From Mycobacterium paraffinicum (lineage in GTDB: Bacteria; Actinomycetota; Actinomycetes; Mycobacteriales; Mycobacteriaceae), in the NCBI RefSeq assembly GCF_001907675.1, contig NZ_MPNT01000025.1, positions 16,282 through 80,281 on the forward strand: a stretch of 64,000 nt of DNA, written 5' to 3'. Shown one piece after another: positions 19,920-29,300 of the stretch. Position 1 is the first letter of the stretch, and the number at the start of each line of letters is the position of its first letter. The notes under the pieces are model-generated. The model did not search any database. It worked only from the letters and a program-made list of their open reading frames with translations, and had not been told where the DNA came from. A program made the translations under genes and the position numbers.

Positions 19920-20348
19920 CTAGGCGAGGGTCGCGGACGCGATGGCCCTACCGAAGATCTTCTTGCCGCCGGTGGTGGCCGTCAACGCGATGGTCACGGA
20001 CTTGGTCTCCGGGTCGGCCGACTTCACCCGGCCGTTGAACACCAACTCGGCGCCCTTGCCGTCGTTGGGCACCGGCACCACCGCGGTGAACCGCACGTTG
20101 TACTCGGTGACCGCGCCCGGGTCGCCGATCCACGCGGTGACATAGCCGCCACCGATGCCCATGGTGAGCATGCCGTGCGCGATCGCGGTGTCCAGGCCGA
20201 CGACCTTGGCCATCTCGTCGTCCCAGTGGATCGGGTTCAGGTCACCCGAGACGCCCGCGTAATTCACCAGATCCTGGCGGGTCAGCGGGTAGGTCCGCTC
20301 GGGGAGCTGGTCACCCACCTTCACCGAGCTGAACTCACGCAGTGGCAT
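19920..20348 (-). CDS. hadB: (3R)-hydroxyacyl-ACP dehydratase subunit HadB
   Basis: A 142-residue catalytic subunit. The hydratase-2 motif YAGVSGDLNPIHWDDEMAKV holds the Asp/His dyad and is followed by AIAHGMLTMGIGGGYVTAWI. It pairs with HadA or HadC to dehydrate 3-hydroxyacyl-ACPs in FAS-II. The ATG at 20348 lies inside the last codons of hadA (14-bp overlap), so the two are translationally coupled. Confidence 0.97.
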   Translation of the reverse strand: MPLREFSSVKVGDQLPERTYPLTRQDLVNYAGVSGDLNPIHWDDEMAKVVGLDTAIAHGMLTMGIGGGYVTAWIGDPGAVTEYNVRFTAVVPVPNDGKGAELVFNGRVKSADPETKSVTIALTATTGGKKIFGRAIASATLA

Positions 20349-20814
20349 CAGAAAATCCCTCTTCTCCATCCTCACCGGCACGACCCGCCAGGGTCGTGTA
20401 GGTCTCCTGCACAACATCACCCGCCTCGTTGGTGATGATGTTCTTGGTCACGATGATCTGGGTGCCGTGCGAAACCCGCATCGAGTCCACGTAGACGTCG
20501 CAGTACAGGGTGTCGCCCGCCACGATCGGCGCCATGAACTTCAGCACCTGGTCGACCTGCACGATCTGCGCGTCCTGGACGGCAACGTTCGCGTGCTTGA
20601 AGAACGCCGTCTGCGCCTTGTAGCCGAACACGCAGATGAACGTCAGCGGCGCGGGCAGGTCGTCATAGCCCAGCTCCGCGGCCGCCTTCTCCTCGAGAAA
20701 CATGGCGTCGTCGTTCTGCACGGCGACGGCGTACTCACGGATCTTCTCCCGCTCCACGACGTAATGGTCGGGATAGCGGTAATGCATCCCGACGATGCTC
20801 TCGCTTAACGGCAC
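20335..20814 (-). CDS. hadA: (3R)-hydroxyacyl-ACP dehydratase subunit HadA
   Basis: A 159-residue hot-dog subunit beginning MPLSESIVGMHYRYPDHYVV (GTG start), with AELGYDDLPAPLTFICVFGY. It is the substrate-binding partner of HadB for early mycolate elongation. In M. tuberculosis, HadA is the target of thiacetazone and isoxyl after activation, chiefly through Cys61; a cysteine is present here in LTFICVFGY. It lies 50 bp after rpmG. Confidence 0.97.
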   Translation of the reverse strand: MPLSESIVGMHYRYPDHYVVEREKIREYAVAVQNDDAMFLEEKAAAELGYDDLPAPLTFICVFGYKAQTAFFKHANVAVQDAQIVQVDQVLKFMAPIVAGDTLYCDVYVDSMRVSHGTQIIVTKNIITNEAGDVVQETYTTLAGRAGEDGEEGFSDATA

Positions 20815-20864
20815 GGCTCTAAAATCTACCTAGTCAGGGGCGAATAAACGGTCGCGGGTCGCCG

Positions 20865-21032
20865 CTAGCGCGTTTCCCGGTGGGCCTGGTGCTTGCCGCA
20901 ATTCGGGCAGAACTTCTTGAGCTCCATGCGGTCCGGGTCGTTCCGGCGGTTCTTCTTGGTGATGTAGTTGCGGTGCTTGCACACCTCGCAGGCCAGGGTG
21001 ATCTTCGGCCGCACGTCGGTACTGGAAGCCAT
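20865..21032 (-). CDS. rpmG: 50S ribosomal protein L33 (zinc-binding form)
   Basis: A 55-residue L33. It opens [20 protein letters not shown] and contains [20 protein letters not shown]. Both CxxC pairs (CEVC and CPNC) are intact, so this is the zinc-ribbon C+ form rather than the zinc-free form induced under zinc starvation. It lies just upstream of hadABC on the same strand and just downstream of tRNA-Met. Confidence 0.96.
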   Translation of the reverse strand: MASSTDVRPKITLACEVCKHRNYITKKNRRNDPDRMELKKFCPNCGKHQAHRETR

Positions 21033-21078
21033 GACGGTTCTCTCTCAACTCTCTAAAAAAGTGCGCGTTGTTGTGTTG

Positions 21079-21152
<74 letters not shown>

Positions 21153-21204
21153 TCTGGCCACCCCTTTTGGGGTAGGGCCGCCCACGCCTGCTCGGCGTCC
21201 GCCG

Positions 21205-21277
21205 AGCCCCCTAACGGAATCGAACCGTTGACCTTTTCCTTACCATGGAAACGCTCTACCGACTGAGCTAAGGGGGC
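21205..21277 (-). tRNA. thrT: tRNA-Thr (GGT anticodon)
   Basis: A 73-nt cloverleaf. Acceptor GCCCCCT pairs with AGGGGGC, the D arm is GCTCAGTCGGTAGAGC, the anticodon loop ATGGTAA carries GGT, and the T arm contains GGTTCGATTCC. No CCA is encoded. It lies 52 bp upstream of tRNA-Met on the same strand, probably in one transcript. Confidence 0.96.
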
Positions 21278-21356
21278 CGTTCACCCGAATCGGACGTGGT
21301 GCCTCGGGCCTAAAAGAGGGTACAGCCTGGCCCGCAACCGGACCAAACTACGGCCG

Positions 21357-21566
21357 TTACGGGGCGGCGCCGCCGCTGGGGCGGGGCTGCCAGGCGCTGA
21401 GGTCGCTGAACTCGTCGTACTCCTCGGCCGGTTCGTTGGCGTCGGCCTCGGTGAGCAGGGTGCGCAGTGCCAGGTTGACGGCCTCGCGGGCGTCGGCCAG
21501 ATGGAAGCGGCGGATCGCCTCGTCGATCAGATCAACGTCGATCTCAATTTCGACCTTCTTCCTCAT
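21357..21566 (-). CDS. VapB-type antitoxin-like protein (orphan)
   Basis: A 69-residue protein. MRKKVEIEIDVDLIDEAIRR is a ribbon-helix-helix beginning of the VapB/DUF2191 class, followed by FHLADAREAVNLALRTLL and an acidic tail ending in GGAAP. Such proteins are the DNA-binding antitoxins of VapBC modules. No PIN-domain toxin lies on either side: tRNA-Thr is on one side and a divergent glyoxalase II-like gene on the other. It may be a solitary regulator or a remnant. Confidence 0.8.
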   Translation of the reverse strand: MRKKVEIEIDVDLIDEAIRRFHLADAREAVNLALRTLLTEADANEPAEEYDEFSDLSAWQPRPSGGAAP

Positions 21567-21664
21567 GGGCCAACAATACCCAGCGGACGGGCGCCCAATC
21601 GCTGCTCGCGGGCGGGGTCCGGCAAAGTTCGCGGCGGCGCTGCGGGCGCCGGGCGAGCACGCCC

Positions 21665-21670
21665 TAGTCT
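21665..21670 (+). promoter_or_regulatory. Candidate -10 box for a leaderless glyoxalase II transcript
   Basis: TAGTCT ends 6 nt before the GTG start codon at 21677, and no Shine-Dalgarno sequence is present. This geometry places the transcription start at or next to the start codon. Confidence 0.45.
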
Positions 21671-21676
21671 GGTCAC

Positions 21677-22390
21677 GTGTCAACGGACCGGCTGTACTTT
21701 CGCCAACTGCTCTCCGGCCGCGACTTCGCCGCCGGCGACATGATCGCGACCCAGATGCGCAACTTCGCCTACCTGATCGGCGACCGCGAAACGGGCGACT
21801 GCGTGGTGGTCGACCCCGCATACGCGGCCGGTGATCTTCTCGACACGCTCGAGGCCGACGGCATGCGGCTGTCCGGCGTGCTGGTGACCCATCATCATCC
21901 CGACCACGTCGGTGGATCGATGATGGGCTTTTCGCTACAGGGCCTGGCCGAGCTGCTCGAACGCAGAGCCGTGCCGGTACACGTCAATACCCATGAGGCG
22001 CAATGGGTTTCGCGGGTGACCGGAATCAGCCTCGGGGACCTCACCGCGCACGAGAACCACGACAAGGTCAGCATCGGCGACATCGAGATCGAATTGCTGC
22101 ACACTCCCGGCCACACGCCCGGCAGCCAGTGCTTCTTGCTCGACGGCCGCCTGGTCGCCGGTGACACGTTGTTTTTGGAGGGCTGCGGGCGCACCGACTT
22201 TCCCGGCGGCGACTCCGACGAGATGTATCGCAGCCTGCGGCAACTCGCGACGTTGCCCGGTGACCCGACGGTCTTCCCCGGGCACTGGTATTCGGCGGAG
22301 TCGAGCGCTTCGCTGTCGGAAGTCAAGCGTTCCAACTACGTGTATCGGGCCGCGGACCTCGCCCAATGGCGAATGTTGATGGGCGGCTGA
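21677..22390 (+). CDS. Metallo-beta-lactamase-fold hydrolase, glyoxalase II-like
   Basis: A 237-residue protein with the binuclear metal motif VTHHHPDHVGGSMMG, the third-ligand region LLHTPGHTPGSQCFLLDGRL, the bridging Asp in VAGDTLFLEGCGRTDFPGGD and the final His in VFPGHWY. These match the hydroxyacylglutathione-hydrolase branch; the thiol ester in mycobacteria would more likely involve mycothiol. The GTG start at 21677 gives the same length as M. tuberculosis Rv0634c (237 aa, from memory) and looks leaderless. Confidence 0.92.
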   Translation: MSTDRLYFRQLLSGRDFAAGDMIATQMRNFAYLIGDRETGDCVVVDPAYAAGDLLDTLEADGMRLSGVLVTHHHPDHVGGSMMGFSLQGLAELLERRAVPVHVNTHEAQWVSRVTGISLGDLTAHENHDKVSIGDIEIELLHTPGHTPGSQCFLLDGRLVAGDTLFLEGCGRTDFPGGDSDEMYRSLRQLATLPGDPTVFPGHWYSAESSASLSEVKRSNYVYRAADLAQWRMLMGG

Positions 22391-22450
22391 GGGTCGCTCG
22401 ACCACAACGGGCCGGCAACCGGCCTGTGATATAAGCGGAGGGTGGATGCC

Positions 22451-23284
22451 ATGGGGTGGATCCAGGACAGCTGGCACGGGATCACACACGTCGGGTCCAG
22501 CACCTGGATCGCGTGGGCGGCGTGGGCGGCGATTGCGCTCGCCGCCATCACCCTGGTCTTCACCAACAGGCAGATCGCCCGCAACCGCCGGCTGGCCGCG
22601 GAGCAGACGCGCCCGCAGGTCTCGATGTTCATGGAGCCGCATCCCGCCGACTGGCACGTGATCGAGCTGGTGGTCAGGAACTTCGGTCAGACCGCGGCGT
22701 ACGACATCACGTTCTCGTTCGTGAACCCGCCGACGGTGGCCGAGTACGAGAACGCGACCGACGGATACGCCGACGTCGTCGAACTGCGGCTCCCGCGCGA
22801 GTTGCCGTACCTGGCCCCCGGCCAGGAATGGCGGATGGTGTGGGACTCGGCGCTGGACCGCGCCGAGATCGGCAGCGGCATCGAGTCCCGCTTCGCCGGC
22901 ACGATCAGCTATTTCGACCAGCCCGAGCGCCCGCGCGGGTGGCGGTTCTGGGAACGTGACCGCCTTCCGCTGGAAACCCAGGTGGTGCTCGACTGGGATT
23001 CCTTGCCGCCCGTCCAGCGCATCGAGCTGATGACGACCCACGACCTGGCGAAGCGGGAGAAGCAGAAGCTGGAGCTGCTGCGCGGCCTGCTCACCTACTT
23101 CCACTACGCCAGCAAGGAAACCCGGCCCGAGGTGTTCCGCAGCGAGATCGAACGGATCAACGGCGCCGTGCGGGAAACGCAGGACAGGTGGCGCACCCGC
23201 CAGCTCGACGACCCCACCGATGTCAGCCTGCGCTGGAGTGAGGCCCCGGACGACCTGGGCAAACACCACAGCCAGCCGGCGTGA
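22451..23284 (+). CDS. Membrane-anchored protein of unknown function (Rv0633c-like)
   Basis: A 277-residue protein with one N-terminal transmembrane helix (WIAWAAWAAIALAAITLVFT, about residues 19-38), a basic segment, and a soluble domain with beta-rich character (VIELVVRNFGQTAAYDITFS). The C-terminal part is helical and charged. The ATG at 22451 is preferred because GGAGG lies 9 nt upstream; a GTG at 22442 would have no spacing. It is 19 bp before echA3, so probably cotranscribed. I do not recognise a catalytic motif. The position corresponds to M. tuberculosis Rv0633c, from memory. Confidence 0.85.
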   Translation: MGWIQDSWHGITHVGSSTWIAWAAWAAIALAAITLVFTNRQIARNRRLAAEQTRPQVSMFMEPHPADWHVIELVVRNFGQTAAYDITFSFVNPPTVAEYENATDGYADVVELRLPRELPYLAPGQEWRMVWDSALDRAEIGSGIESRFAGTISYFDQPERPRGWRFWERDRLPLETQVVLDWDSLPPVQRIELMTTHDLAKREKQKLELLRGLLTYFHYASKETRPEVFRSEIERINGAVRETQDRWRTRQLDDPTDVSLRWSEAPDDLGKHHSQPA

Positions 23285-23303
23285 CGGCAAGGAGCCAGCA
23301 ACC

Positions 23304-23999
23304 ATGAGCGGCCCGGTTCACTACAGCCTCAAGGATTCCATCGCGGTCATCCGGATGGACGACGGCAAGGTCAACGCCCTGGGCCCGACGATGCAGCAGG
23401 CCCTGGGCGAGGCGATCGACCGGGCCGAGGCGGACAACGCCGGGGCGCTGGTGATCACCGGCAACGAGCGGGTGTTCAGCGGCGGGTTCGACTTGAAGAT
23501 CCTGACCTCCGGCGAGGCGCAGCCGGCGATCGACATGCTGCGCGGCGGCTTCGAGCTGTCCTACCGGCTGTTGTCGCATCCCAAGCCGGTGGTGATGGCG
23601 TGCACCGGTCACGCCATCGCGATGGGGGCGTTCCTGCTGGCGTCGGGCGACCACCGGGTGGCCGCGCACGCCTACAACATCCAGGCCAACGAGGTGGCGA
23701 TCGGCATGGTCATCCCGTACGCCGCCCTGGAGATCATGAAGCTGCGGTTGACACGGTCGGCGTACCAGCAGGCCGCCGGGCTGGCCAAGACGTTCTTCGG
23801 CGAGACCGCGCTGGCCGCCGGCTTCGTCGACGAGATCGTGCTGCCGGAGATGGTGGTGAGCCGCGCCGAGGAGGCCGCGCGCGAATTCGCCGGTCTGCGC
23901 CAGCACGCCCACGCCGCGACCAAGCTCCGCGCCCGCGCCGACGCGCTCAAGGCCATCCGCGCGGGGATCGACGGCATCGAGGCCGAGTTCGGCCTCTAG
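23304..23999 (+). CDS. echA3: Enoyl-CoA hydratase/isomerase family protein EchA3
   Basis: A 231-residue crotonase-fold protein. The oxyanion-hole segment NERVFSGGFDLKILTSGEAQ is near residue 55-75, and ACTGHAIAMGAFLLASGDHR near 95-115 is the second signature. It probably acts on an acyl-CoA in fatty-acid degradation, though crotonases are diverse and the acid/base glutamates are not obvious. AAGGAG precedes the ATG at 23304. It converges on the cyanase gene across two terminator-like hairpins. Confidence 0.9.
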   Translation: MSGPVHYSLKDSIAVIRMDDGKVNALGPTMQQALGEAIDRAEADNAGALVITGNERVFSGGFDLKILTSGEAQPAIDMLRGGFELSYRLLSHPKPVVMACTGHAIAMGAFLLASGDHRVAAHAYNIQANEVAIGMVIPYAALEIMKLRLTRSAYQQAAGLAKTFFGETALAAGFVDEIVLPEMVVSRAEEAAREFAGLRQHAHAATKLRARADALKAIRAGIDGIEAEFGL

Positions 24000-24069
24000 G
24001 CGGCCAGCTGCGCTGGGCCAGCGCGATGCTGAACGAGCTTTCACCGCAGGTGTCGATGAGCTGAACGGC

Positions 24070-24104
24070 GAACGCGGTGGCCGCCGCTGGCCGCCACCGC
24101 GTTC
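24070..24104. terminator. Terminator-like hairpin downstream of echA3
   Basis: GAACGCGGTGGC (24070-24081) pairs with GCCACCGCGTTC (24093-24104), a 12-bp stem with an 11-nt loop, followed by CCCTTCG. It lies 71 bp after the echA3 stop. Confidence 0.6.
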
Positions 24105-24151
24105 CCTTCGCCTCCTCGATGCCAGTGTGACACGCGCGCGAAGGGTCGTCA

Positions 24152-24179
24152 CTTCACCGGTTCGGCGGAACCGGTGAAG
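24152..24179. terminator. Bidirectional terminator-like hairpin between echA3 and cynS
   Basis: CTTCACCGGTTC and GAACCGGTGAAG form a perfect 12-bp stem with a GGCG loop, between the convergent echA3 and cynS genes, 38 bp after the cynS stop. Confidence 0.65.
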
Positions 24180-24217
24180 GGCGCACCCGGCCTACCGGCT
24201 TCGCCGCGAGCGTCATT

Positions 24218-24673
24218 TCAGGTATCCGTCGAAACCCATTGATAGGGAAGGAATTTTCCGTCCAGGGTCACCACGACGCGGTCGCCCGACGAGTGTGGCT
24301 TCTTCTGCAGGTCGACGCTGAAGTTGATCGCGCTCATGATGCCGTCACCGAACTGTTCGTGGATCAGCTCCTTGATGGCGCCGCCGTAGACCTGCAGGGC
24401 CTCGTAGAGGCGGTAGATGGTCGGGTCGGTCGGCACCGCGGTGGGCAGCCCGCCGCGCATCGGCGGCGCCGCCAGCACCGGCACCACCGACTCGTCCAGG
24501 CCGAGCTTCTCCACCAGAGCCGTTGCCAGTTCGGGGGGAATGGGGTGTTGGCCCAGCAGCGCCGCGGTGGTCCATACCACCGGCCTGTCGATGGCCTCGG
24601 CCAGCTGCTGCCAGGTCAGGCCTAGCCTCAGGCGAGCCAGGACGATCTGCTCGGTGATCTCATGTCTGTTCAT
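24218..24673 (-). CDS. cynS: Cyanate hydratase (cyanase)
   Basis: A 150-residue cyanase, close to the usual 150-156. The N-terminal helical domain (RHEITEQIVLARLRLGLTWQ) is followed by the catalytic C-terminal domain: TIYRLYEALQVYGGAIKELI holds the active-site Arg and Glu, and EQFGDGIMSAINFSVDLQKK holds the Ser. It converts cyanate and bicarbonate to carbamate and CO2, yielding ammonia. The ATG at 24673 is chosen over a GTG-type start 15 codons upstream. It lies 51 bp downstream of the nitroreductase gene, probably in one operon, and converges on echA3. Confidence 0.93.
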   Translation of the reverse strand: MNRHEITEQIVLARLRLGLTWQQLAEAIDRPVVWTTAALLGQHPIPPELATALVEKLGLDESVVPVLAAPPMRGGLPTAVPTDPTIYRLYEALQVYGGAIKELIHEQFGDGIMSAINFSVDLQKKPHSSGDRVVVTLDGKFLPYQWVSTDT

Positions 24674-24724
24674 AGCCCCCAAGCATGCCCGCACCGCGCG
24701 GCGCCGTCGCGGGACCATAAGGCG

Positions 24725-25240
24725 CTACCAGCGTCCGCGGTGGACCACCTCGGCGAAAGGGCGCCGGTTCGGCTTGCGGATCGGGCGGAGCGGACGGTCG
24801 GCGGGATATCCGACGCCGAGCAGGAAGGCCACCAGCCGGTCCTCGGGGACACCCAGGACGGCGCGGGCCTTCTTCTGGTCCCCCACCGACGAGTGGCCCG
24901 TCCCGATCCCCAGGTCCGTGGCCGCGATCATCATCGCCATCGTGGCCTGGCCGACGTCGTAGTTGTCGGTGATCACGCGGCGCTCGTCGGGCGGCACGGG
25001 CACGACGATCGCGATCGCGGCCGCGGCGGCGGCGATGTGACCGGCCCCCTGCCAGACGGTCGACAGCTCCTGCAGCTGCGCCCGGTCGGTGACGATCACG
25101 AAGTCCCAGGGCTGCCGGTTTTTTGCCGACGGCGCGCGCCATCCGGCCTCGGTGATGCGGTTCAAGTCCTCGTCGGAAACCGGCTCCGGCGTGTACTGCC
25201 GGACGTTGCGCCGGGCGCATATCGCGTCCCAAGCCTCCAT
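24725..25240 (-). CDS. Nitroreductase family flavoprotein
   Basis: A 171-residue FMN-dependent nitroreductase-fold protein. MEAWDAICARRNVRQYTPEP carries the RxxRxY phosphate-binding motif, followed by EAGWRAPSAKNRQPWDFVIV and the C-terminal DRLVAFLLGVGYPADRPLRP. AGGAGG lies 4 nt before the ATG at 25240; upstream in-frame codons encode low-complexity sequence. It is upstream of cynS and divergent from the mmaA2-like gene. The substrate is unknown. I recall no equivalent next to recC in M. tuberculosis. Confidence 0.9.
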   Translation of the reverse strand: MEAWDAICARRNVRQYTPEPVSDEDLNRITEAGWRAPSAKNRQPWDFVIVTDRAQLQELSTVWQGAGHIAAAAAAIAIVVPVPPDERRVITDNYDVGQATMAMMIAATDLGIGTGHSSVGDQKKARAVLGVPEDRLVAFLLGVGYPADRPLRPIRKPNRRPFAEVVHRGRW

Positions 25241-25417
25241 GTGCCCTCCTCGTTTTCCGCTTGACCCCGGGGTAAACGGGCGTAACGTCGTCGGAATTCC
25301 CCGCGTACGGGCCCGCCGAGTCTCATTCCGGCCCATCCGGGAAGCCACGGTGAACCAGCTGCGCCCTGCGCTCGTGTACAGCTGATGGCCCCGGATTCAG
25401 AAAGGCGCGTAGCCGGC

Positions 25418-26284
25418 ATGACTCAGAACCTGACGCCGCACTTCGAAGACGTCCAGGCGCACTACGACCTGTCCGACGACTTCTTCCGGCTCTTCCTCGA
25501 CCCCACGATGACCTACAGCTGCGCCTACTTCGACCGGATGCGCGATATCCCGCTGGAAGAGGCGCAGCTGCGCAAGATGGACCTGGCCCTGGGCAAGCTC
25601 GGGCTGCGGCCCGGGATGACGCTGCTGGACGTCGGCTGTGGCTGGGGCGGGACGATGCGCCGCGCTATCGAGAAATACGACGTGGACGTCGTCGGTCTGA
25701 CCCTCTCCGAGCACCAGGCCGCCCACGTGCAGAAGCTGTTCGACGCGATGGACACCACGCACAGCAGGCGGGTGCTGCTGCAGGGCTGGGAACAGTTCGA
25801 CGAGCCCGTCGACCGGATCGTCTCCATCGGCGCGTTCGAGCACTTCGGCTACGACCGCTACGACGACTTCTTCCAGAAGGCCTACCGCGTCCTGCCCGAC
25901 GACGGGGTGATGCTGCTGCACACGATCACCATGCTGACGCCGGAGCAGATCGTCGAGCACGGCCTGCCGATGACCGAAGAGCAGACCAGCTTCAACAACT
26001 TCATCGCCACCGAGATCTTCCCGGGCGGCCAGCTGCCGCCGATCGAGATGGTGGAGTTCCACGCGTCGAAGATGGGATTCAACCTGGCCCGCAGGCAGTC
26101 GCTGCAGCTGCACTACGCCCGCACCCTCGACCTGTGGGCCGCGGCGCTGGAAGCCCACCACAGCGAGGCCGTCGCGATCCAGTCCGAAGAGGTCTACCAG
26201 CGATACATGAGGTATCTGACCGGTTGCGCCAAAGCGTTCCGGGACGGCTACATCGACATCAACCAGTTCACGCTGGCCAAGTAG
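25418..26284 (+). CDS. Mycolic acid cyclopropane synthase, MmaA2/PcaA-like
   Basis: A 288-residue paralogue of the mmaA genes. It opens MTQNLTPHFEDVQAHYDLSD, nearly identical to the start of M. tuberculosis MmaA2 and PcaA as I recall them. SAM motif [20 protein letters not shown]; catalytic Glu in IGAFEHFGYDRYDDFF; QFTLAK end. The usual [10 protein letters not shown] segment reads RMRDIPLEEAQ here. It lies 10.9 kb from the mmaA cluster, between a nitroreductase and recC, and may supply the cis-cyclopropane activity missing there. The ATG at 25418 is chosen by homology; an in-frame ATG at 25385 would add 11 residues. Confidence 0.88.
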   Translation: MTQNLTPHFEDVQAHYDLSDDFFRLFLDPTMTYSCAYFDRMRDIPLEEAQLRKMDLALGKLGLRPGMTLLDVGCGWGGTMRRAIEKYDVDVVGLTLSEHQAAHVQKLFDAMDTTHSRRVLLQGWEQFDEPVDRIVSIGAFEHFGYDRYDDFFQKAYRVLPDDGVMLLHTITMLTPEQIVEHGLPMTEEQTSFNNFIATEIFPGGQLPPIEMVEFHASKMGFNLARRQSLQLHYARTLDLWAAALEAHHSEAVAIQSEEVYQRYMRYLTGCAKAFRDGYIDINQFTLAK

Positions 26285-26324
26285 CCCCACTCCCGTCGGT
26301 GTCCGGGGCTATGGTGGCACCGCG

Positions 26325-29300
26325 ATGTCGCTTCATCTCCACCGGGCCGAACGCACCGACCTCCTTGCCGACGGCCTCGGCGCCCTGCTGACCAACCCGC
26401 CGACCGACCCCTTCACCGAGGAACTCGTGCTGGTGCCGGCGCGCGGCGTCGAACGCTGGCTCAGCCAGCGGTTGTCGCACGTGCTCGGCCGCGGCCGCGG
26501 CGGCGACGGGGTGTGTGCCGGGGTGGCGTTCCGCAGCCCGGCTTCCCTGATCGCCGAGCTCACCGGCACGGCCGACGAGGACCCGTGGTCGCCGGACGCG
26601 ATGACGTGGCCGCTGTTAGCGGTGATCGACTGCTCGCTCGACGAGCCGTGGTGCCGCACGCTGGCAACGCATCTGGGGCACTTCGCGTCGACGGAGGCGG
26701 AGGCCGAGCTGCGCCGCGGCCGCCGCTACTCGGTGGCGCGCCGGCTGGCCGGTCTGTTCGCCTCGTACGCCAGGCAGCGTCCGGGGCTGCTCGCCGGTTG
26801 GCTGGCCGGCGAGGAGCGCGGCCTCGATCCCGACCTGGCCTGGCAGCCCCAGCTCTGGCGGGCGCTGGTGGCCGCGGTACCCGCCGATCCCCCGCACGTC
26901 CGCCATCAGCGAACCGTGACCCTGCTCCGCGGGGGCCCGGCCGACCTGCCGGAGCGGCTGTCGCTGTTCGGGCACACCCGGTTGGCGAACACCGACGTGG
27001 AGCTGCTGGATGCGTTGTCCACCCACCACGACCTGCACTTGTGGCTGCCGCATCCCAGCGACGAACTGTGGCGCGCGCTGGCCGGCGCCCGCGGGGCGAT
27101 CCCGCGCCGCACCGACACCGGCCACCGCGCCGTGAACCATCCGCTGCTGGCGACGCTCGGGCGTGACCTGCGCGAGCTGCAACGTTCCCTGCCCCCCGAC
27201 CCGCGCATCGACGAGTACCTGCCCGCGCCGGCGCGGCCCGACACGCTGCTCGGCTGGCTGCAGTCCGACATCGCCGCGAATGCCGTTCGGCCACAAGGGC
27301 GTACGCTCGCCGACGACGACCTCTCGGTGCAGGTGCACAACTGTCACGGCCCGGCGCGCCAGGTCGACGTGCTGCGCGAGGTGCTGCTGGGCCTGCTGCA
27401 GGACGACCCGACGCTTCAGCCGCGCGACATCCTGGTGATGTGTCCGGACATCGAGACCTACGCGCCGCTGATCGTCGCCGACTTCGGGCTGGGTGACGTG
27501 GTGCGCGGCGCGCATCCCGCGCACCGGTTGCGGGTGCGGCTCGCGGATCGCTCACCGCTGCAAACCAATCCGCTGCTGGGGGTCGCCTCGCAGCTGCTGG
27601 CGCTGGCGGGCAGCCGGGTGACCGCCAGCGAGGTGCTCGACTTCGCCGAGGCCGCGCCGGTGCGTGCCCGCTTCGGTTTCACCGACGACGACCTGGAGGC
27701 CATCACCCGCTGGGTTCGCCAGGCGAACATCCGCTGGGGGTTCGACCAGGAGCACCGGCGTCCGTACCACGTCGACTTCGTGCACAACACGTGGCGTTTC
27801 GGCATCGACCGGGTGCTGGCCGGCGTCGCGATGTCCGACGACTCGCACGCCTGGATCGACGCGACACTGCCCCTCGACGATGTCAGCAGCAACCGCGTCC
27901 AGCTGGCCGGCCAGCTCGCCGAATTCGTGTCGCGCCTGCAGCGCGTGGTCGACTCGCTCACGGGCACAAGGCCGTTGCGCGACTGGCTGGGCGCGCTGGC
28001 CGCCGGGATCGAGTTGTTGACCCGGGTCGACGACGCGGACCTGTGGCAGACCGGCCAGATGCAACGGGAATTCGCGTCGACGCTGGCCGACGCCGGGCCC
28101 CGGGCCGACACGCCGCTGCGCCTGCCGGACATCCGCGCGCTGCTGCAGGGTCGCCTCGCGGGACGCCCGACGCGGGCCAACTTTCGCACCGGCACCCTGA
28201 CGGTGTGCACCATGGTCCCGATGCGCTCGGTGCCGCACCGGGTGGTGTGCTTGGTCGGCCTCGACGACGGGGTGTTCCCTCGGCTCGGCGTCGTCGACGG
28301 CGACGACGCGCTGGCGCGCGACCCGATGACCGGCGAACGCGACATCCGTTCCGAGGACCGGCAATTGCTGCTCGATGCCATCGGCGCGGCCACCGAGAAG
28401 CTGGTGATCACCTACACCGGCGCCAATGAGTACTCGGGCCAGCCGCGCCCGCCGGCGGTGCCGTTGGCCGAACTCTTGGACACGCTCGACATGACCGTGT
28501 CGGGCGAAAGGATACGCAGGCGCATCGTGGTCGAGCATCCGTTGCAGCCCTTCGACGTTCGCAACGTCATCCCGGGCAGGCTGGTGCCCAAGGTGCCCTT
28601 CAGCTTCGACCCCACCGTGCTGCGGGCGGCCCGGGTCGCCGCGGGCGAGCGGGGCCAGGCGCCCCGGTTCATCTCGGGACCGCTGCCGCCACCTCCCGCC
28701 GATGACGTCATCCTGGCCGACCTCATCGGCTTCTTCAAGGATCCGGTCAAGGGCTTCTTCCGCGCGCTGGACTTCACGCTGCCGCGCGATGTCGACGGCG
28801 TGCAAGACGCCATGCCCGTCGACCTCGATGCCCTCGAGGAGTGGACGGTCGGCGACCGGATGCTGGGCGACATCCTGCGCGGGTGGACGCCCGACGATGC
28901 CCGGCAGGCCGAGTGGCGGCGCGGCACGTTGCCGCCCGGACAACTGGGCTGGCGCACCGCGACGGAGGTCCGCGACCAGGTCGCGCTGCTGGCGTCCGCG
29001 GCGCAGCAGTACCGCCGGGCCGGCGCCCGGGCGTACGACGTCGACATCGACCTGGGCTCCGGGCGGCGGCTCACGGGCACGGTGTCGCCGGTGTACGGCG
29101 AGCGGCTGGTGTCGGTGACGTACTCCAAGCTGGACGGCAAGCACCTGCTCGAGTCGTGGATTCCGTTGCTGGCGTTGATCGCTCACGAGCCGGGCCGAGA
29201 CTGGTCGGCGGTGTGCGTCGGCCGCCTGAAACGGGGCACCACGCCGCGGGTGGAGGGGCTGGGGCGGCCGCACGAGGACGCCCTGGCGCTGCTGCGCGAG

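Noticed and set aside
22410..22424. GGCCGG-CAA-CCGGCC hairpin after the glyoxalase II-like gene
   Set aside because: The stem is only 6 bp with no T tract, and the next gene is on the same strand 26 bp later; not convincing as a terminator.
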